A DNA stretch of 64,000 nucleotides from Paraburkholderia sp. CNPSo 3274 (lineage in GTDB: Bacteria > Pseudomonadota > Gammaproteobacteria > Burkholderiales > Burkholderiaceae), in the NCBI RefSeq assembly GCF_024206475.1, contig NZ_JAMBPR010000015.1, forward strand, positions 1-64,000, given 5' to 3'. The position numbers were made by a program, and so were the translations under genes. The notes below the pieces were generated by a model. The model had not been told where the DNA came from, did no database searches, and was given only the letters and a program-made list of their open reading frames with translations. Of the stretch, positions 10,170 through 18,910 are shown piece by piece (position 1 is the first letter of the stretch; the number at the start of each line of letters is the position of its first letter).

Positions 10170-10820
10170 ATGAGCGACCCGACCCTGCCGCCGCAACCGG
10201 GCGAAGCGCCTGAGTTCGAAACCCGCGACCCAGCGTCGCCCTCGTTCTGGGACGAGCGCTTCGTGCGCGGCTTCACGCCGTGGGATCAGGCGGGCGTGCA
10301 GCGCCAGTTTGAAGCCTTCGCCACGGCACACCCTGAGGCTGCCGTGCTGATTCCGGGCTGTGGCAACGCCTGGGAGGCACGCTGGCTCGCCGAGCGCGGC
10401 CGCACGGTGCGCGCCATCGACTTCGCGCCGGCCGCGGTCGCGAGCGCGCGCACGGCGCTGGGGCAGTACGCCGGTGTCGTCGAAGAGGCGGACTTCTACG
10501 CCTACACGCCGCCGTTCACGGCGGCCTGGGTGTTCGAGCGCGCGTTCCTGTGCGCATTGCCCAAGGCGCAGCGCGCGAGCTACGCCACCCGCATGGCCCA
10601 GCTGTTGCAGCCCGGCGCATTGCTCGCGGGCTACTTCTTCATCGGCGAGACGCCCAAGGGGCCGCCGTTCGCCATCGCGCGCGACGAACTCGACGCCTTG
10701 CTCACGCCGTACTTCACGTTGGCCGACGATCAGCCCGTGGCTGACTCGCTGCCCGTGTTCGTCGGGCGCGAGCGCTGGCTCGTGTGGCGCCGCAACGACG
10801 TCGCGCCTTCGCACGCTTGA
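10170..10820 (+). CDS. TPMT-family SAM-dependent methyltransferase
   Basis: This 216-residue protein is related to thiopurine and halide/thiol methyltransferases. It shows SFWDERFVRGFTPWDQ, the SAM-binding segment VLIPGCGNAWEA, and the acidic post-strand residue in RAIDFAP. The longer open frame back to 9600 lies inside ubiB and is a shadow. The ATG at 10170 has the ribosome-binding site AAGGAG at 10157-10162. The physiological substrate (thiol, halide or metalloid) is unknown. Confidence 0.85.
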   Translation: MSDPTLPPQPGEAPEFETRDPASPSFWDERFVRGFTPWDQAGVQRQFEAFATAHPEAAVLIPGCGNAWEARWLAERGRTVRAIDFAPAAVASARTALGQYAGVVEEADFYAYTPPFTAAWVFERAFLCALPKAQRASYATRMAQLLQPGALLAGYFFIGETPKGPPFAIARDELDALLTPYFTLADDQPVADSLPVFVGRERWLVWRRNDVAPSHA

Positions 10821-10985
10821 GCTGTCCCAGGCGGCACGCCATGCGCTCGCCGCCTTGCATGGCCGCGCGCGCTCTTGATGTGCGCGCAACCTGCCCTCAT
10901 CTGAGTTGAGGCGGCCGCAACCCTCCGACCCTCCCTGCTGGACACCCAAGCCCGGTAAATGCCAGGGGCGATCCTGGTTTGCGGC

Positions 10986-10991
10986 TATAAT
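10986..10991 (+). promoter_or_regulatory. Candidate -10 box for the FmdB gene
   Basis: A perfect TATAAT lies 46 nt upstream of the ATG at 11038, in an otherwise GC-rich gap. No good -35 is visible at 16-18 bp. It could drive the FmdB-DUF502-aspS run. Confidence 0.4.
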
Positions 10992-11037
10992 TCAAGGCTT
11001 TGCAAGCAATTATCAGATTTTCATCAGGATAGAGACC

Positions 11038-11397
11038 ATGCCGATCTACGCTTATCGCTGCGAGTCGTGCGGCTTCGACAAGGACGTGCTCCAAAAGATG
11101 AGCGATGCGCCACTGACGCAGTGCCCGAGCTGCGGCGCGGACACATTTCGTAAGCAGGTCACCGCAGCGGGCTTCCAGCTGAAGGGTTCGGGCTGGTACG
11201 TCACCGATTTCCGCAGCGGCAACGGCGGTAAGAGCGGTGCGGCGACTGGCGCGCAGGCGGCTGGCGAAAACGCGTCGTCGTCGGAGGCCAGCAAGCCGGC
11301 CGGCGAGGGCGCCGCGAGCGCTTCCAGCGATGCGAACGCAGCCGCGCCCGCCGCGAGCAGCCCAGCGAGCACGCCCAGCCCGGCAGCCTCGACCTGA
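11038..11397 (+). CDS. FmdB-type zinc-ribbon protein
   Basis: This 119-residue protein has an N-terminal zinc ribbon (MPIYAYRCESCGFDKDV ... CPSCG) with two CxxC pairs, like the FmdB/CxxC_CXXC_SSSS family of putative regulators. Residues after ~65 form an Ala/Ser/Pro-rich disordered tail of low complexity. It precedes a DUF502 membrane protein and aspS on the same strand, a grouping I recall from Burkholderia. What it regulates, if anything, is not known. Confidence 0.85.
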   Translation: MPIYAYRCESCGFDKDVLQKMSDAPLTQCPSCGADTFRKQVTAAGFQLKGSGWYVTDFRSGNGGKSGAATGAQAAGENASSSEASKPAGEGAASASSDANAAAPAASSPASTPSPAAST

Positions 11398-11495
11398 AAA
11401 ACCTGCGGCGCGATTCCTGCATCTCCGGGGACACGCGCCGCGCCGAAGCCGCGCCGGCAGCCCGTATGCCGCGCGCGGCCCGCATGGCGGTGTAC

Positions 11496-12137
11496 ATGAC
11501 GATCAAGAAAGCGACGTTCAAATCGGTATTCCTGACCGGCCTGCTGGTGCTGGTGCCGCTGGCCATCACGCTGTGGGTGCTGAACCTCGTCATCGGCACG
11601 ATGGATCAGACGCTGCTGCTGCTTCCCGAATCGTGGCGGCCGGAGCGCATGTTCGGCGTGCGCCTGCCGGGCCTCGGCGCAGTGCTCACGCTCGCGTTCA
11701 TCTTCGGGGTCGGTGTGCTCACGCACAACTTCATCGGCCAGAAGCTGGTGGAGTGGTGGAACGCGCTGGTGCGCCGCATCCCGATCATCGGTCCGCTGTA
11801 TGGCAGCATCCAGCAGGTTTCCGATACACTGCTTTCGAGCAACGGCAATGCATTTCGCAAGGCGCTCCTGATCGAGTACCCGCGCAAGGGTTCGTGGACG
11901 ATCGCGTTTCTCACCGGCATTCCCGGCGGCGACGTGGTCAACCACCTGCAGGAAGATCACGTGAGCGTGTATGTGCCGACTACGCCAAATCCCACGTCGG
12001 GCTTTTTCCTGATGGTGCCAAAGAGCGAGGTGGTCGAGCTGGACATGACCGTCGACGCCGCGCTCAAGTATATTGTTTCGATGGGCGTGGTCGCGCCGGC
12101 AACCTCTCCACGCCGCCCCATCGATCCTCCGCTTTAA
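11496..12137 (+). CDS. DUF502 membrane protein
   Basis: This 213-residue protein has two transmembrane segments, about residues 10-30 ([18 protein letters not shown]) and 60-78 ([15 protein letters not shown]), followed by a conserved cytoplasmic part with [16 protein letters not shown] and [13 protein letters not shown], hallmark DUF502 segments. An in-frame ATG at 11466 would add ten Arg/Ala-rich residues; the ATG at 11496 gives the usual MTIKK start. It lies 64 bp upstream of aspS. Function is unknown. Confidence 0.85.
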   Translation: MTIKKATFKSVFLTGLLVLVPLAITLWVLNLVIGTMDQTLLLLPESWRPERMFGVRLPGLGAVLTLAFIFGVGVLTHNFIGQKLVEWWNALVRRIPIIGPLYGSIQQVSDTLLSSNGNAFRKALLIEYPRKGSWTIAFLTGIPGGDVVNHLQEDHVSVYVPTTPNPTSGFFLMVPKSEVVELDMTVDAALKYIVSMGVVAPATSPRRPIDPPL

Positions 12138-12201
12138 ATACCGGACGACGCGCTACCGCGCGCCGCTCCCGTTCATTCATGCAAAACGAAAGACGAACAT
12201 C

Positions 12202-14007
12202 ATGTCGATGAGATCTGAATACTGCGGTCTGGTGACCGAACAGCTGCTGGGCCAAACTGTTTCGCTGTGCGGATGGGTGCAGCGCCGCCGCGACCATGGC
12301 GGCGTCATCTTCATCGACCTGCGCGACCGCGAGGGCCTCGTTCAGGTCGTCTGCGATCCGGACCGCGCGGAAATGTTCAAGATCGCCGAAGGCGTGCGCA
12401 ACGAGTTCTGCGTGCAGGTAAAGGGTCTCGTTCGCAATCGTCCGGAAGGCACGGTCAACGCGAACCTCACGAGCGGCAAGATCGAAGTGCTGTGCCACGA
12501 ACTCGTGGTGCTCAACGCGTCGGTCACGCCGCCGTTCCAGCTCGACGACGACAACCTCTCGGAAACCACGCGCCTCACGCATCGTGTGCTCGACCTGCGC
12601 CGTCCGCAGATGCAGCACAACCTGCGTCTGCGCTATCGCGTGACGATGGCCGTGCGCAAGTATCTCGACGCGCTCGGCTTCATCGACATCGAAACGCCGA
12701 TGCTCACGAAGAGCACGCCGGAAGGCGCGCGCGACTACCTCGTGCCGTCGCGTACGAACCCGGGTCAGTTCTTCGCGCTGCCGCAGTCGCCGCAGCTCTT
12801 CAAGCAGCTCTTGATGGTCGCGAACTTCGATCGCTACTACCAGATCGTCAAGTGCTTCCGCGACGAAGACCTGCGCGCCGACCGTCAGCCCGAATTCACG
12901 CAGATCGACTGCGAAACGTCGTTCCTCGGCGAGCAGGAAATCCGCGACCTGTTCGAGGACATGGCGCGTCACGTGTTCAAGGAAACGATCGGCGTCGAGC
13001 TCGATGCGAAGTTCCCGGTCATGCCGTACTCGGAAGCCATGAGCCGCTTCGGTTCGGACAAGCCGGACCTGCGCGTGAAGCTCGAATTCACCGAGTTGAC
13101 CGATGCCATGAAGGACGTCGACTTCAAGGTGTTCAGCGCACCGGCCAACACGAAGGACGGCCGCGTCGCGGCGCTGCGCGTGCCGAAGGGCGGCGAGCTT
13201 TCGCGCGGCGACATCGACGGCTACACGGAATTCGTGCGTATTTACGGCGCGAAGGGTCTCGCGTGGATCAAGGTCAACGAAGCGGCGAAGGGCCGTGACG
13301 GTCTGCAAAGCCCGATCGTCAAGAACCTGCACGACGCCGCGATTGCCGCGATTCTCGAGCGCACCGGCGCGCAAGACGGCGACATCATCTTCTTCGCGGC
13401 AGATCGCGCGAAGGTCGTGAACGACAGCCTGGGCGCACTGCGCCTGAAGATCGGCCACTCGGAGTTCGGCAAGGCCAACGGCCTCGTCGAGAAGGGCTGG
13501 AAGCCGCTGTGGGTCGTCGACTTCCCGATGTTCGAGTACGACGAGGAAGAAAACCGCTACGTGGCCGCACACCACCCGTTCACGAGCCCGAAGGACGAGC
13601 ACCTGGAATACCTCGAAACGGATCCGGGCCGCTGCCTCGCCAAGGCTTACGACATGGTGCTGAACGGCTGGGAAATCGGCGGCGGCTCGGTGCGTATCTA
13701 TCAGGAAGACGTGCAGAGCAAGGTGTTCCGCGCGCTCAAGATCAATGCGGAAGAAGCGCGCGCGAAGTTCGGCTTCCTGCTCGACGCGCTGCAATACGGC
13801 GCGCCGCCGCACGGCGGTATCGCGTTCGGTCTGGACCGCATCGTCACGATGATGGCCGGCGCCGATTCGATTCGCGACGTGATCGCGTTCCCGAAGACGC
13901 AACGCGCGCAGGATCTGCTCACGCAGGCGCCGAGCCCGGTGGACGAGCGTCAACTGCGCGAACTGCACATCCGTCTGCGTCAGCCCGAGCAGAAGACGGC
14001 GCAGTAA
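12202..14007 (+). CDS. aspS: Aspartyl-tRNA synthetase, probably non-discriminating
   Basis: This 601-residue class IIb synthetase charges tRNA-Asp. It has an N-terminal OB fold, motif 2 ([16 protein letters not shown]), the bacterial GAD insertion, GGGSVRIYQ and motif 3 (GLDRIVTM). The anticodon-binding loop reads [10 protein letters not shown] with His32, and the second loop reads [10 protein letters not shown] with Gly83. Pseudomonas-type non-discriminating enzymes have His/Gly at these places, whereas E. coli has Leu/Lys. Such enzymes also make Asp-tRNA-Asn for GatCAB. The open frame extends to 12073 inside the DUF502 gene, so the ATG at 12202 is chosen. Confidence 0.96.
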   Translation: MSMRSEYCGLVTEQLLGQTVSLCGWVQRRRDHGGVIFIDLRDREGLVQVVCDPDRAEMFKIAEGVRNEFCVQVKGLVRNRPEGTVNANLTSGKIEVLCHELVVLNASVTPPFQLDDDNLSETTRLTHRVLDLRRPQMQHNLRLRYRVTMAVRKYLDALGFIDIETPMLTKSTPEGARDYLVPSRTNPGQFFALPQSPQLFKQLLMVANFDRYYQIVKCFRDEDLRADRQPEFTQIDCETSFLGEQEIRDLFEDMARHVFKETIGVELDAKFPVMPYSEAMSRFGSDKPDLRVKLEFTELTDAMKDVDFKVFSAPANTKDGRVAALRVPKGGELSRGDIDGYTEFVRIYGAKGLAWIKVNEAAKGRDGLQSPIVKNLHDAAIAAILERTGAQDGDIIFFAADRAKVVNDSLGALRLKIGHSEFGKANGLVEKGWKPLWVVDFPMFEYDEEENRYVAAHHPFTSPKDEHLEYLETDPGRCLAKAYDMVLNGWEIGGGSVRIYQEDVQSKVFRALKINAEEARAKFGFLLDALQYGAPPHGGIAFGLDRIVTMMAGADSIRDVIAFPKTQRAQDLLTQAPSPVDERQLRELHIRLRQPEQKTAQ

Positions 14008-14056
14008 GCGGTACTCCTGCTGCGAAGGCCCATCAGGGCTTTTGCATCGCAACAAC

Positions 14057-14083
14057 AAAAAAGGCGCATCGTGCGCCTTTTTT
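14057..14083 (+). terminator. Rho-independent terminator after aspS
   Basis: AAAAAAGGCGCA (14057-14068) and TGCGCCTTTTTT (14072-14083) form a perfect 12-bp stem with a three-base loop, 50 nt after the aspS stop. It separates aspS from nudB. Confidence 0.92.
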
Positions 14084-14155
14084 GCTTTTTGCGTTAAATT
14101 ACCTTGAGACGCGCCGCAAGCGCGCAGCGCGCGTTCCTCCCCACGCTCCCTCACC

Positions 14156-14632
14156 ATGCAGAAGCCGCCGAAGATTCCGGAATCCGTACTCGTCGTCATC
14201 CATACGCCGCAATTGGAGGTTCTGGTCATCGAACGCGCCGACCGCCCGGGTTTCTGGCAGTCGGTCACCGGCTCGAAAGATCGCCCAGGCGAGCCGTTCG
14301 CCGAAACCGCCGTGCGCGAGGTGGGCGAGGAGACCGGTATCGCTGTCGGCGCGTTGGGCGTTCCGCAGGCGGCGCTGCTCGACTGGCACCACGAGATCGA
14401 GTATGAAATCTATCCCGTGTGGCGCCATCGCTATGCGCCCGGCGTCACGCGCAATACCGAGCACTGGTTCAGCCTGGAAGTGCCCACGGGCACAGTCGTC
14501 ACGCTCGCGCCGCGCGAGCATACGGCTTATGTGTGGCTGCCATACGAGCAGGCGGCGGCGAAGTGCTTCTCGTGGTCGAACCGCGAGGCCATATTGCAAC
14601 TGCCCGAGCGGTTGCGTGGAGCAAGCAAGTGA
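14156..14632 (+). CDS. nudB: Dihydroneopterin triphosphate diphosphatase (Nudix)
   Basis: This 158-residue Nudix hydrolase probably removes pyrophosphate from dihydroneopterin triphosphate in folate synthesis. The N-terminus (PPKIPESVLVVIHTP) and the aromatic WQSVTGS are NudB-like. The Nudix box contains REVGEETGI, but the spacing from the first Gly to the first Glu is six residues (GSKDRPGE), not the usual five. Its stop overlaps the start of the cardiolipin synthase gene by four bases, implying translational coupling. Confidence 0.85.
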   Translation: MQKPPKIPESVLVVIHTPQLEVLVIERADRPGFWQSVTGSKDRPGEPFAETAVREVGEETGIAVGALGVPQAALLDWHHEIEYEIYPVWRHRYAPGVTRNTEHWFSLEVPTGTVVTLAPREHTAYVWLPYEQAAAKCFSWSNREAILQLPERLRGASK

Positions 14633-16062
14633 GCGAGACCCAGCGCGAGCGCCCCGATCCCTTCGCGGACGAGAACGGCCGCGAAGTCGAGCCGCACCGC
14701 CTGGTTCGGTTGCGCGAGGCGCTGCTTGGCCGGCGTTATCGTTCGCGCTATCGCTTTACGAGCGGCAACGACGTGCGGCTTTTCCAGTCGGGCACGGCTC
14801 TCTTCTCGGCGATGATCGAGCGCATCGACGCGGCCCAGCGCGATGTCGCGCTCGAAACCTACATCTTTTGCCATGACGATACCGGCCAGGCCGTGTCCGA
14901 CGCGCTCGTGCGCGCGGCGGGGCGCGGTGTGCGCGTACGAGTGATCACCGACGGCGTGGGCACCGAGAGGCTGGATCTTTTCAACGAATGGCCTGCCGCC
15001 GGCGTCGAGCATCGTATCTACAACCCGCATATCTTTGGGCGCTTCGGCTTCTCGCGAACGCACCGCAAGCTGGTTGTCGTCGACGATCTTTACGCGTACT
15101 GCGGCGGCATCAACGTCGTCGACGACATGTTGAACGACGGCAAGCCGCTGCCGTTTCCGCGCTGGGATTTCGCGGTAGAGCTGACGGGCCCGGTCGTCGT
15201 GGATGTGCGTGAGGCCGTCGAACTTCAATGGCGGCGTATCCGGCTCGGCTATCGGCCGCCGCTTGCCGCGCCGGGGTCGCCAACCTCGCTTTCGCCGGGC
15301 GTCCCCGCGAGTGCCGGCTATCTCGCGCCGCATCCAACAGGGCACACCATCGGCCGGCCAACCAAGGCCGTCAATGAAATGCTGCGCGAACTCGCGCCCG
15401 TCATGCGCACGGGCCGTGCGCGGCGCATTGTCGAGCGTTTGCGCGAGCGCCTGCGCGCGGGCGTGCCCGATCCGCGCACGGCGCACGTGCCTTGCGTGGC
15501 GTTCGTGGCGCGCGACAACGTCGTGAACCGCCGCGCGATCGAGAAGGCCTACCTCGAAGCCATCGGCGAGGCGCGCAAGGAAGTGCTGCTCGCCAATCCG
15601 TATTTCATGCCGGGGCGGCGGCTGCGGCGCGCGCTCGTCGAGGCGGCCACGCGCGGCGTCGACGTGAAGCTTTTGATCGGACGAAAAGAATTCAAGGTGC
15701 TCGACTACGGCACCCCCTTCCTTTATCACCAGTTGCTCAGCGCGGGCGTTCAGATTGCTGAGTACGAGAAGACCATGCTGCACGGGAAGGTGGCCGTGGT
15801 CGATTGCCTGTGGGGCACGGTCGGTTCGTCGAACCTCGACGCGCTTAGCCTGGTGCTCAACAACGAGGCCAACGTCCTGCTCGTGAGCCATGCGCAGATC
15901 GAGGAGCTGCGCGACGCCATCCTCGCCGCGTTCGAGGAGTCGCCCGAGATCGACCGCGCACGTTACGAATCGCGCCCGTGGCACGTGCGAGCGGTGAGCT
16001 GGTTCGCTTTTTCGCTGTACCGTGCGGTCATGAAACTCATCACCATCGGCGGCTACGACTAG
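14629..16062 (+). CDS. clsB: Cardiolipin synthase ClsB-type (phospholipase D superfamily)
   Basis: This 477-residue enzyme should transfer phosphatidyl groups to make cardiolipin at the inner membrane. Both HKD motifs are intact: HRKLVVVDD starting at His145 and HGKVAVVD starting at His385, followed by GSSNLD. It lacks the two N-terminal transmembrane helices of ClsA, as ClsB proteins do. The GTG start at 14629 overlaps the nudB stop in a GTGA arrangement. The frame remains open to 14419 within nudB, but that part is a shadow. Confidence 0.87.
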   Translation: MSETQRERPDPFADENGREVEPHRLVRLREALLGRRYRSRYRFTSGNDVRLFQSGTALFSAMIERIDAAQRDVALETYIFCHDDTGQAVSDALVRAAGRGVRVRVITDGVGTERLDLFNEWPAAGVEHRIYNPHIFGRFGFSRTHRKLVVVDDLYAYCGGINVVDDMLNDGKPLPFPRWDFAVELTGPVVVDVREAVELQWRRIRLGYRPPLAAPGSPTSLSPGVPASAGYLAPHPTGHTIGRPTKAVNEMLRELAPVMRTGRARRIVERLRERLRAGVPDPRTAHVPCVAFVARDNVVNRRAIEKAYLEAIGEARKEVLLANPYFMPGRRLRRALVEAATRGVDVKLLIGRKEFKVLDYGTPFLYHQLLSAGVQIAEYEKTMLHGKVAVVDCLWGTVGSSNLDALSLVLNNEANVLLVSHAQIEELRDAILAAFEESPEIDRARYESRPWHVRAVSWFAFSLYRAVMKLITIGGYD

Positions 16063-16173
16063 CATCGCTCGCGGGCTGCCGCGCGGCATGTCTGCCATAC
16101 GCCCCCCCGCACGTGCAATCGAGAGAATGTCGGCTTGCGCGCGGCGCACGAACCCCGAAAATTAGAGTGCCGG

Positions 16174-16191
16174 TTAGAAATCGGTTTCTAA
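16174..16191. promoter_or_regulatory. Perfect inverted repeat, candidate TetR operator
   Basis: TTAGAAA (16174-16180) and TTTCTAA (16185-16191) are perfect 7-bp inverted arms around TCGG, in an AT-rich patch 133 bp upstream of the tetR-family gene. Size and position suit an autoregulatory TetR site; binding is inferred. Confidence 0.5.
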
Positions 16192-16323
16192 TAAAGTCCT
16201 TGTTTCGCGGACGGCTGTCCTCAACAATAGTACGGCCGTTCGATTTAATTCGGGTCTTGATGTAAGCAGTTGACGAGTAGTTGACGGCAACATCGCGGCC
16301 ACATCGTTACGGTAAAGAAAGCT

Positions 16324-16923
16324 ATGCGAAAAGGCGAACAGACACGAGCCGCCATTCTGGATGCAGCACTCGACCTGGCAGGTCGCGATGGCCTTGAAGG
16401 CCTGACCATCGGCCTGCTCGCCGAGCGCATGCAGATGAGCAAGAGTGGCGTCTTCGCTCACTTCGGGTCTCGGGAAGACCTGCAGGTCGAGGTGGTCCGC
16501 GAGTACCACCGTCGATTCGAGGAAGAAGTCTTCTTTCCGAGTTTGCGCGAGCCACGCGGTTTGCCGCGTCTGCGTGCGATGCTGTCGCGATGGTTTGAGA
16601 AGCGCATTCACGAAGTCACGACCGGCTGCATCTACATCAGCGGCGCCGTCGAGTACGACGACCGCGCGGACAGCCAGGTGCGCGAGACGCTGGTCGCGAG
16701 CGTGTCGATGTGGCGCTCGGCGCTCCTGAGGGCCATTTCGCAGGCAATCGAAGAAGGCCATTTGCGCAAGGAGACCGATCCCGCGCTGATGCTCTTCGAA
16801 CTGTATAGCGTGACGCTCGGCCTGCATCATGACGGCCGCTTCCTGCATCTGCCGGACGCGGTCGAGCATACGTGGGCCGCGTTCGAGAAGCTGATTGTTT
16901 CGTATCAGAGCGAGACCCAGTAG
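16324..16923 (+). CDS. TetR family transcriptional regulator
   Basis: This 199-residue repressor has an N-terminal helix-turn-helix (residues ~7-52: TRAAILDAALDLA ... LAERMQMSKSGVFAHFGSREDL) and a C-terminal ligand domain of the TetR_C type (WFEKRIHEVTTGCIY, LFELYSVTLGLHHD). It stands 70 bp upstream of a beta-oxidation cluster in the same direction, so it probably controls that cluster in response to an acyl-CoA or fatty acid. This is inferred from context. The palindrome at 16174-16191 is a candidate operator. Confidence 0.9.
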   Translation: MRKGEQTRAAILDAALDLAGRDGLEGLTIGLLAERMQMSKSGVFAHFGSREDLQVEVVREYHRRFEEEVFFPSLREPRGLPRLRAMLSRWFEKRIHEVTTGCIYISGAVEYDDRADSQVRETLVASVSMWRSALLRAISQAIEEGHLRKETDPALMLFELYSVTLGLHHDGRFLHLPDAVEHTWAAFEKLIVSYQSETQ

Positions 16924-16993
16924 CGCCTAAGCCGCAACATCGAAGTCGCGGCGGCGCGCGAGGGACCCGAAGCTCAAATTTTGGAGAGAAGAC

Positions 16994-18781
16994 ATGGGAC
17001 AGTACACCGCGCCGCTGCGCGACATGCAGTTCGTTCTGCACGAACTGCTGAACGTGGAAGGCGAAGTGAAGCAGATGCCGAAGCACGCCGACCTCGACGC
17101 CGACACCATCAACCAGGTGCTCGAAGAAGCCGGCAAGTTCTGCTCCGAGGTGCTGTTTCCGCTGAACCAGGTCGGCGACCGTGAAGGCTGCACCTACGCC
17201 GGCGACGGCGTCGTCACCACGCCTGCTGGTTTCAAGGAAGCGTACAAGCAATACGTCGAAGCCGGCTGGCCCGCGCTCGGCTGCGATCCCGACTACGGCG
17301 GCCAGGGCCTGCCTGCGTTCGTGAACAACGCGCTCTACGAGATGCTGAACTCGGCGAACCAGGCGTGGACCATGTACCCGGGTCTTTCGCATGGCGCCTA
17401 CGAGTGTTTGCATGCGCACGGCACGCCCGAACTCCAGAAGGCCTATCTACCGAAGCTGGTCGAAGGCGTGTGGACCGGCACGATGTGCCTGACCGAGCCG
17501 CACTGCGGCACCGACCTCGGCATCCTGCGCACGAAGGCCGAGCCGAACGGCGACGGCTCGTACGCGATCACCGGCACGAAGATCTTCATCTCGAGCGGTG
17601 AGCACGACATGGCCGAGAACATCATCCACCTCGTGCTCGCGCGTCTGCCTGATGCGCCGCCGGGAACCAAGGGCATTTCGCTCTTCGTCGTGCCGAAGTT
17701 CATTCCCACGGCAACGGGCGAAGTGGGCGAGCGCAATGGCATCAAGTGCGGCTCGATCGAGCACAAGATGGGCATTCACGGCAACGCGACCTGCGTGATG
17801 AATCTCGACGGCGCAAAGGGCTGGCTCGTCGGCGAGCCGAACAAGGGCTTGAACGCCATGTTCGTGATGATGAACGCGGCGCGTCTGGGCGTTGGCATGC
17901 AGGGCCTCGGTCTCACCGAAGTCGCTTACCAGAACTCCCTCACGTATGCGAAGGAGCGTCTGCAGATGCGCGCGCTGACCGGCCCGAAGGCGCCTGAAAA
18001 GGCCGCTGACCCGATCATCGTGCATCCGGACGTGCGCCGCATGCTGCTCACGCAGAAGGCCTGGGCCGAAGGCGCGCGAGCCTTCACGTACTGGTCGGCG
18101 CTGCAGATCGACAAGGAGCTCTCGCACGGCGATGAAAGCGAGCGCAAGGAAGCCGGCGACCTCGTCGCGCTGCTCACGCCGATCATCAAGGCCTTCCTCA
18201 CCGATAACGCATTCGAGAGCACCAACCTCGGCATGCAGGTGTACGGCGGCCACGGTTTCATCGCCGAGTGGGGCATGGAGCAGTACGTGCGCGACGCGCG
18301 TATCAACCAGATTTACGAAGGCACGAACACGATCCAGTCGCTCGACCTGCTGGGCCGCAAGGTGCTGGGCGACATGGGCGCGAAGCTCAAGAAGTTCGGC
18401 AAGCTCGTGACGGATTTCGTCGAAGCCGAAGGCATCAAGCCGGAAATGCAGGAGTTCGTGAATCCGCTCGCCGACATTGGCGACAAGATGCAGAAGCTCA
18501 CGATGGAAATCGGCATGAAGGCGATGCAGAACCCGGACGAAGTGGGCGCGGCCGCGGTGCCGTACCTGCGTACGGCGGGCCACCTCGTGTTCGCGTACTT
18601 CTGGGCGCGCATGGCGCGTATCGCGCTCGACAAGGAAAGCTCGGGCGATCCGTTCTACAAGTCGAAGCTGGCCACGGCGCGTTTCTACTTCGCGAAGCTG
18701 CTGCCCGAAACGGCCACGTCGATCCGCCAGGCGCGCGCGGGTTCGAAGACGCTGATGGAAGTCGACGAAGCGCTGTTCTAA
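16994..18781 (+). CDS. Acyl-CoA dehydrogenase (C-terminal-extended, DmdC-like)
   Basis: This 595-residue flavoprotein catalyses alpha,beta-dehydrogenation of an acyl-CoA. It contains an acyl-CoA dehydrogenase core with CLTEPHCGTDLG and FISSGEHD, the catalytic glutamate E442 in IYEGTNTIQ, and the extra C-terminal domain (after ~470) typical of the ~590-residue long-form dehydrogenases related to DmdC. GGAGAG precedes the ATG. Chain-length preference is not readable. It opens a cluster with a hydroxyacyl-CoA dehydrogenase, a thiolase and a crotonase, which together give a full beta-oxidation cycle. Confidence 0.93.
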   Translation: MGQYTAPLRDMQFVLHELLNVEGEVKQMPKHADLDADTINQVLEEAGKFCSEVLFPLNQVGDREGCTYAGDGVVTTPAGFKEAYKQYVEAGWPALGCDPDYGGQGLPAFVNNALYEMLNSANQAWTMYPGLSHGAYECLHAHGTPELQKAYLPKLVEGVWTGTMCLTEPHCGTDLGILRTKAEPNGDGSYAITGTKIFISSGEHDMAENIIHLVLARLPDAPPGTKGISLFVVPKFIPTATGEVGERNGIKCGSIEHKMGIHGNATCVMNLDGAKGWLVGEPNKGLNAMFVMMNAARLGVGMQGLGLTEVAYQNSLTYAKERLQMRALTGPKAPEKAADPIIVHPDVRRMLLTQKAWAEGARAFTYWSALQIDKELSHGDESERKEAGDLVALLTPIIKAFLTDNAFESTNLGMQVYGGHGFIAEWGMEQYVRDARINQIYEGTNTIQSLDLLGRKVLGDMGAKLKKFGKLVTDFVEAEGIKPEMQEFVNPLADIGDKMQKLTMEIGMKAMQNPDEVGAAAVPYLRTAGHLVFAYFWARMARIALDKESSGDPFYKSKLATARFYFAKLLPETATSIRQARAGSKTLMEVDEALF

Positions 18782-18789
18782 AAGCCAAC

Positions 18790-18818
18790 GGGCGCGCGTT
18801 TTTCAAGGGCGCGCGCCC
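18790..18818 (+). other. GC-rich hairpin between beta-oxidation genes
   Basis: GGGCGCGCG (18790-18798) and CGCGCGCCC (18810-18818) form a perfect 9-bp stem just after the acyl-CoA dehydrogenase stop. No T-run follows, so it is not a standard terminator. It may be an mRNA stabiliser or processing site. Confidence 0.4.
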
Positions 18819-18910
18819 CGTCAACACGATGTGCAGAGGCGGTGCCCGTTGACGCGCGCCGCCCTCACACCTCAATCCGCTCGACATTGCATACCCGCTG
18901 GAGGAACAAC

